A DNA stretch of 7,450 bases from contig JABDPH010000124.1 in the NCBI GenBank assembly GCA_013042925.1, positions 1 through 7,450 on the forward strand, read 5' to 3'. The notes under the pieces were generated by a model. The model did no database searches and was not told where the DNA came from. It worked only from the letters and a program-made list of their open reading frames with translations. The DNA is from Eudoraea sp. (lineage in GTDB: Bacteria; Bacteroidota; Bacteroidia; Flavobacteriales; Flavobacteriaceae). The translations under genes were made by a program, and so were the position numbers. Numbering within the stretch: position 1 is the first letter of the stretch; each line of letters starts with the position of its first letter. Positions 4,669 through 7,450 of the stretch are shown here, piece after piece.

Positions 4669-6216
4669 GTGAATAGAGAATTAATCGTAAGATCTAATTC
4701 TAATACCGTTGATTTTGCCTTATTAAATGATGGAAAACTCATAGAACTTCACAAAGATGAAGACGATAATAAATTCAATGTTGGTGATATTTTAATCGCC
4801 AAAGTAAGGAAACCGGTTACCGGTCTCAATGCTGCTTTTGTTAATGTAGGTTACGAAAAGGATGCCTTTTTACATTATCACGATCTAGGACCTCAATTAT
4901 CCAGCATGTTGAAGTTTATTAAATTAGTGAGTACCGGGAAATTAAAAGATTTTTCCCTTAAGAATTTTCCATTCGAAAAAGATATTGATAAACATGGCAG
5001 CATTAATAATGTAATCAAAGCCAATCAATCTCTTTTGGTGCAAATTGTTAAAGAACCCATTTCAACAAAAGGTCCCCGAATTAGTTCGGAACTTTCCATA
5101 GCCGGAAGATATTTGGTTATGGTTCCTTTTTCAGATCGTGTTTCCGTTTCACAGAAAATAGGAAGCAGTGAAGAGAAAGACAGACTTAAAAGGCTTGTAA
5201 AAAGCATAAAACCGAAGGGTTTTGGGGTGATTATAAGAACAGTTGCAGAAGGCAAAAAAGTAGCGGAATTAGACAAAGATCTTCAGAACTTGCTGAACAA
5301 GTGGACAGCAATGTGTAAGAAATTGTATAAAGCGCCGACACCTTCCAAAGTATTGATTGAGCTAAATAGAGCTTCTTCTATATTGAGAGATGTTTTTAAT
5401 GATACCTTCAGCGGAATACATGTTGATGATGAGACGCTTTATGAACAGATTAAAGATTACGTGCTAGAGATTGCACCGAAAAAAGAATCCATAGTTAAGT
5501 TGTATAATTCTTCTGTGCCAATTTTTGAAAAATTTGGTATAGAAAGGCAGATCAAAACATCTTTTGGGCGTACAGCGTCCATGAGCAAAGGTGCCTATTT
5601 AGTAATAGAACATACCGAAGCCCTTCATGTAATAGACGTGAATAGCGGTAATCGTTCTAACAAAGCAAAGAATCAAGAAGATACTGCTTTGGAAGTAAAC
5701 TTATTGGCAGCCTCAGAAATTGCAAGGCAATTACGTTTGCGAGATATGGGTGGTATCATTGTTGTCGATTTCATAGACATGGTAAAAGCCGATCACAGAA
5801 GAAAACTTTTTAATCATCTAAGAGATGAGATGAAAGAAGACAGAGCCAAACATAAAATATTGCCGCCCAGCAAGTTTGGTCTTATACAAATTACCAGGCA
5901 AAGAGTACGTCCCGAAGTTAATATTAAGACAACTGAGATAGATCCCAGTGGACAGGGCCAGGAAGTAGAGGCTCCTATTGTTCTAATAGAAAAAATGAAT
6001 GTGGAGCTTGATAGAATAATGAAAGGACCTGCAAAGGATAAAGGTATTGTGCTGAATACACACCCTTTTATTGCAGCTTATTTGACCAAAGGATTCCCAT
6101 CACACCGTTCCAAATGGTTTATGGAACATAAAAAATGGATAAAAATTCAACCAAGAGATGCTTATACATATCTCGAATACCGTTTTAAAGATAAAGATGG
6201 TAAAACCATTAGATAA
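4669..6216 (+). CDS. rng: Ribonuclease E/G family endoribonuclease (RNase G-like)
   Basis: This family cleaves single-stranded RNA in mRNA decay and rRNA/tRNA maturation, often preferring 5'-monophosphate ends. Numbered from GTG 4669 (515 residues), an S1-type domain (about 33-130) carries VGDILIAKVRKPVTGLNAAF and VGYEKDAFLHYHDLG; a 5'-sensor / RNase H-like part follows (SSELSIAGRYLVMVPFSDR, 139-157). The DNase I-like catalytic core has HVIDVNSGN with D323 and VVDFIDM with D367, the two Mg2+-binding aspartates (D303 and D346 in E. coli RNase E). The CPxC zinc-link motif expected after the RQRVRPEV stretch (410-417) is absent. The size lacks a long degradosome-scaffold tail, hence RNase G-like. 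Start: no in-frame ATG exists between the upstream stop (4567) and residue 60 or later. GTG 4669 gives MNRELIVRS, matching the usual family N-terminus; TTG 4660 would add three residues. A strong terminator follows at once. Confidence 0.93.
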   Translation: MNRELIVRSNSNTVDFALLNDGKLIELHKDEDDNKFNVGDILIAKVRKPVTGLNAAFVNVGYEKDAFLHYHDLGPQLSSMLKFIKLVSTGKLKDFSLKNFPFEKDIDKHGSINNVIKANQSLLVQIVKEPISTKGPRISSELSIAGRYLVMVPFSDRVSVSQKIGSSEEKDRLKRLVKSIKPKGFGVIIRTVAEGKKVAELDKDLQNLLNKWTAMCKKLYKAPTPSKVLIELNRASSILRDVFNDTFSGIHVDDETLYEQIKDYVLEIAPKKESIVKLYNSSVPIFEKFGIERQIKTSFGRTASMSKGAYLVIEHTEALHVIDVNSGNRSNKAKNQEDTALEVNLLAASEIARQLRLRDMGGIIVVDFIDMVKADHRRKLFNHLRDEMKEDRAKHKILPPSKFGLIQITRQRVRPEVNIKTTEIDPSGQGQEVEAPIVLIEKMNVELDRIMKGPAKDKGIVLNTHPFIAAYLTKGFPSHRSKWFMEHKKWIKIQPRDAYTYLEYRFKDKDGKTIR

Positions 6217-6250
6217 AAAAAGCGACTTCCAGAACGGAGTCGCTTTTTTT
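6215..6250 (+). terminator. Rho-independent terminator of the RNase E/G gene
   Basis: An A run leads into AGCGACTTC, paired across a short loop with GGAGTCGCT (one G-U pair), then a run of seven T. The A and T runs extend the stem. It overlaps the last bases of the RNase stop codon. This is the clearest intrinsic terminator in the window, and the A run means it could also work on the opposite strand. Confidence 0.88.
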
Positions 6251-6349
6251 GTTTAGGGACAATTCATCATAAAATACGGATGGTAAAAAATTTGAACTGT
6301 TCCATAAGTAGTCCAAAATCTAACTTTATAAAATATTCATGGTTATTCA

Positions 6350-6357
6350 TAAATTTG
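6350..6357 (+). promoter_or_regulatory. Putative -7 promoter element (TAAATTTG) for the glycosidase-like lipoprotein gene
   Basis: TAAATTTG matches TAnnTTTG and lies 28 bp upstream of the ATG of the last gene, in the gap after a strong terminator, where a new promoter is needed. No convincing -33 TTG stands at the usual distance. The leader would be about 20 bases and ends in A-rich sequence (AAAACCAAAATT). The remaining 6251-6349 shows no other structure I can name. Confidence 0.5.
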
Positions 6358-6385
6358 TTCCTCAAAGAGGGTCAAAACCAAAATT

Positions 6386-7450
6386 ATGAAAAATCCGACT
6401 AGTGTAATTTTGCTATTATCATTGTTGATTAATTCATGTACCTCCAATCCTGTCAATAATGATTTTTCTGAAATAGTTAAAGACAGCCCTTTTATTAAAG
6501 GCAAAAAGGAATATTTAAATTCTCCCTACGTAACGGCCGGGGATAGGTTATATATGGTTGGCCATCAAAATGGTTCTTTCCCTGATTTGGGGTGGCACGT
6601 AAAAAGTGAAATGGGGGGCATCTGGGATCACCCGATAAAATTAATGGATGGGTTTGAGGTAACTCTCAATTGGGATGATCTGACTTTAAAGTTGGATTCA
6701 GCAACTTCTTTTATCAACTATCCTTTTGCAAATAAGCATGTATATAACCTAAGTAAGAAAGATCTGCAGATTGAACGCTTTCAATTTGTGCCTGATGGTA
6801 AGGAAGGGATTCTGATTCAATATAGTTTGAAAAACCTGTCGGATAAACCACAAAAATTTGACTTTTTATTCAGAGGGGATTCCGATCTCAGACCAGTTTG
6901 GCTTGGAGAGCGAACCGGGATGATAGATAGTGACGATAAAGCTGAATTTCTAAGTAATTCCGGCAGCTGGTTAATAAAGGATGATCAAAATCCATGGTAT
7001 GTTACTTTTGGAACTAATTTGCAACCTTCTGAATACAGTATCGAAAAAAGTAATCGTCCTGGCCTGGGTATTTCAGGTAATTTGACCTACGAGATAGCGC
7101 TTAAGCCTAATGAAATCAAAAAAATTAGTTTTACAATAGCAGGTTCATACCTTTCCAAAGAACAGGCATTAGCCACCTATGATTTAATTCAAAATAATGA
7201 TATTCATTACCTTAAATCAAAAAAACAAAGGTACAGGCAACTCGCAGAACTATCGAAACTTACAATTCCTGATAAGGAATTACAAAATGCATTTGAATGG
7301 CTCAAATACAATTGTGATTGGTTAATAAGGGATGTACCTGAAATTGGAAGAGGAATAACTGCAGGAATTCCGGATTATCCATGGTGGTTTGGAGTAGATA
7401 GCGAATATGCCCTTCAGGGTTATATGGCAATTGGGCAAAGAGATATTGTA
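6386..7450 (+). CDS. Lipoprotein, glycogen-debranching-like / six-hairpin glycosidase (3' end outside window)
   Basis: The first 355 codons run open to the window edge. The N-terminus is a lipoprotein signal peptide: KNPTSV, hydrophobic ILLLSLLI, then I15-N16-S17-C18. Residues about 30-265 look like an all-beta sandwich, rich in Asn/Asp and aromatic residues, with GGIWDHPIKLMDGFEV (75-90) and a LRPVWLGE stretch (about 173-180). After a charged helical linker (about 270-300) the (alpha/alpha)6-barrel seems to begin with EWLKYNCDWLIRD (about 304-316), followed by IGRGITAGIPDYPWWFGVDS near the right edge. The G-I-P-x-Y-PWWFG-x-D pattern resembles the GDE_C / amylo-alpha-1,6-glucosidase group and related six-hairpin glycosidases. 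The catalytic acids would lie beyond the edge, so substrate and GH family cannot be named. The mature N-terminus (CTSNPVNND) has no acidic residue at +2 to +4, unlike GldD. The ATG at 6386 is chosen because it gives a complete lipoprotein signal. A separate transcription unit from the RNase gene. Confidence 0.72.
   Translation, partial: MKNPTSVILLLSLLINSCTSNPVNNDFSEIVKDSPFIKGKKEYLNSPYVTAGDRLYMVGHQNGSFPDLGWHVKSEMGGIWDHPIKLMDGFEVTLNWDDLTLKLDSATSFINYPFANKHVYNLSKKDLQIERFQFVPDGKEGILIQYSLKNLSDKPQKFDFLFRGDSDLRPVWLGERTGMIDSDDKAEFLSNSGSWLIKDDQNPWYVTFGTNLQPSEYSIEKSNRPGLGISGNLTYEIALKPNEIKKISFTIAGSYLSKEQALATYDLIQNNDIHYLKSKKQRYRQLAELSKLTIPDKELQNAFEWLKYNCDWLIRDVPEIGRGITAGIPDYPWWFGVDSEYALQGYMAIGQRDIV

Noticed and set aside
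4808..4826. Repeated ACCGGT within the RNase E/G gene, looking like an operator
   Set aside because: It lies inside the conserved S1 domain coding region (KPVTGLN) and is explained by codons; no promoter is near.
5025..5276. 83-codon minus-strand frame inside the RNase E/G gene
   Set aside because: Antisense shadow of a conserved enzyme; Ser/Leu-rich composition results from the opposite strand.

Overview
This AT-rich window looks like chromosomal core DNA from a gliding member of the Bacteroidota, most likely the Flavobacteriia. Four things point there: gldE and gldD (gliding / type IX secretion genes known from Flavobacterium johnsoniae) sit beside ssb and mutY; the promoter-like octamers fit the Bacteroidota -7 consensus TAnnTTTG; start codons are preceded by A-rich stretches rather than clear Shine-Dalgarno sequences; and RNase E/G and HU have the flavobacterial sequence style. 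I see no tRNA, rRNA, CRISPR array, insertion sequence or prophage gene.

Layout. The left half (1-4000) is transcribed on the minus strand in the order mutY > ssb > gldE > gldD > a PLP-dependent serine racemase / threonine dehydratase-like gene that runs off the left edge. The spacing is tight (15 bp, 24 bp, an 8 bp overlap, 40 bp), so this is probably one operon. It begins from a 122 bp divergent region (4001-4122) that carries a promoter candidate for each direction. To the right on the plus strand come an HU-type nucleoid protein, a 29-residue very basic protein that resembles the bS22/mS38 (AURKAIP1/COX24) ribosomal family, a perfect palindrome that can act as a terminator, a leader with three small hairpins, and an RNase E/G gene with a non-ATG start and its own strong terminator. 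After a 135 bp gap a separate unit starts: a lipoprotein resembling the glycogen-debranching / six-hairpin glycosidase group, cut by the right edge.

How the genes relate. mutY and ssb serve DNA repair and replication. gldE (membrane CBS/CorC-like protein) and gldD (lipoprotein) serve gliding and type IX secretion and share the operon by conserved gene order, not by an obvious shared pathway. HU, the small basic protein and RNase E/G form a nucleic-acid housekeeping group (nucleoid, ribosome, RNA decay / rRNA processing).

I find no convincing new multi-gene system. The points most worth a second look are the tiny basic ORF, the structured RNase leader, the missing zinc-link cysteines of the RNase, the loss of the DNA-intercalating proline in HU, and the TTG start of gldE.
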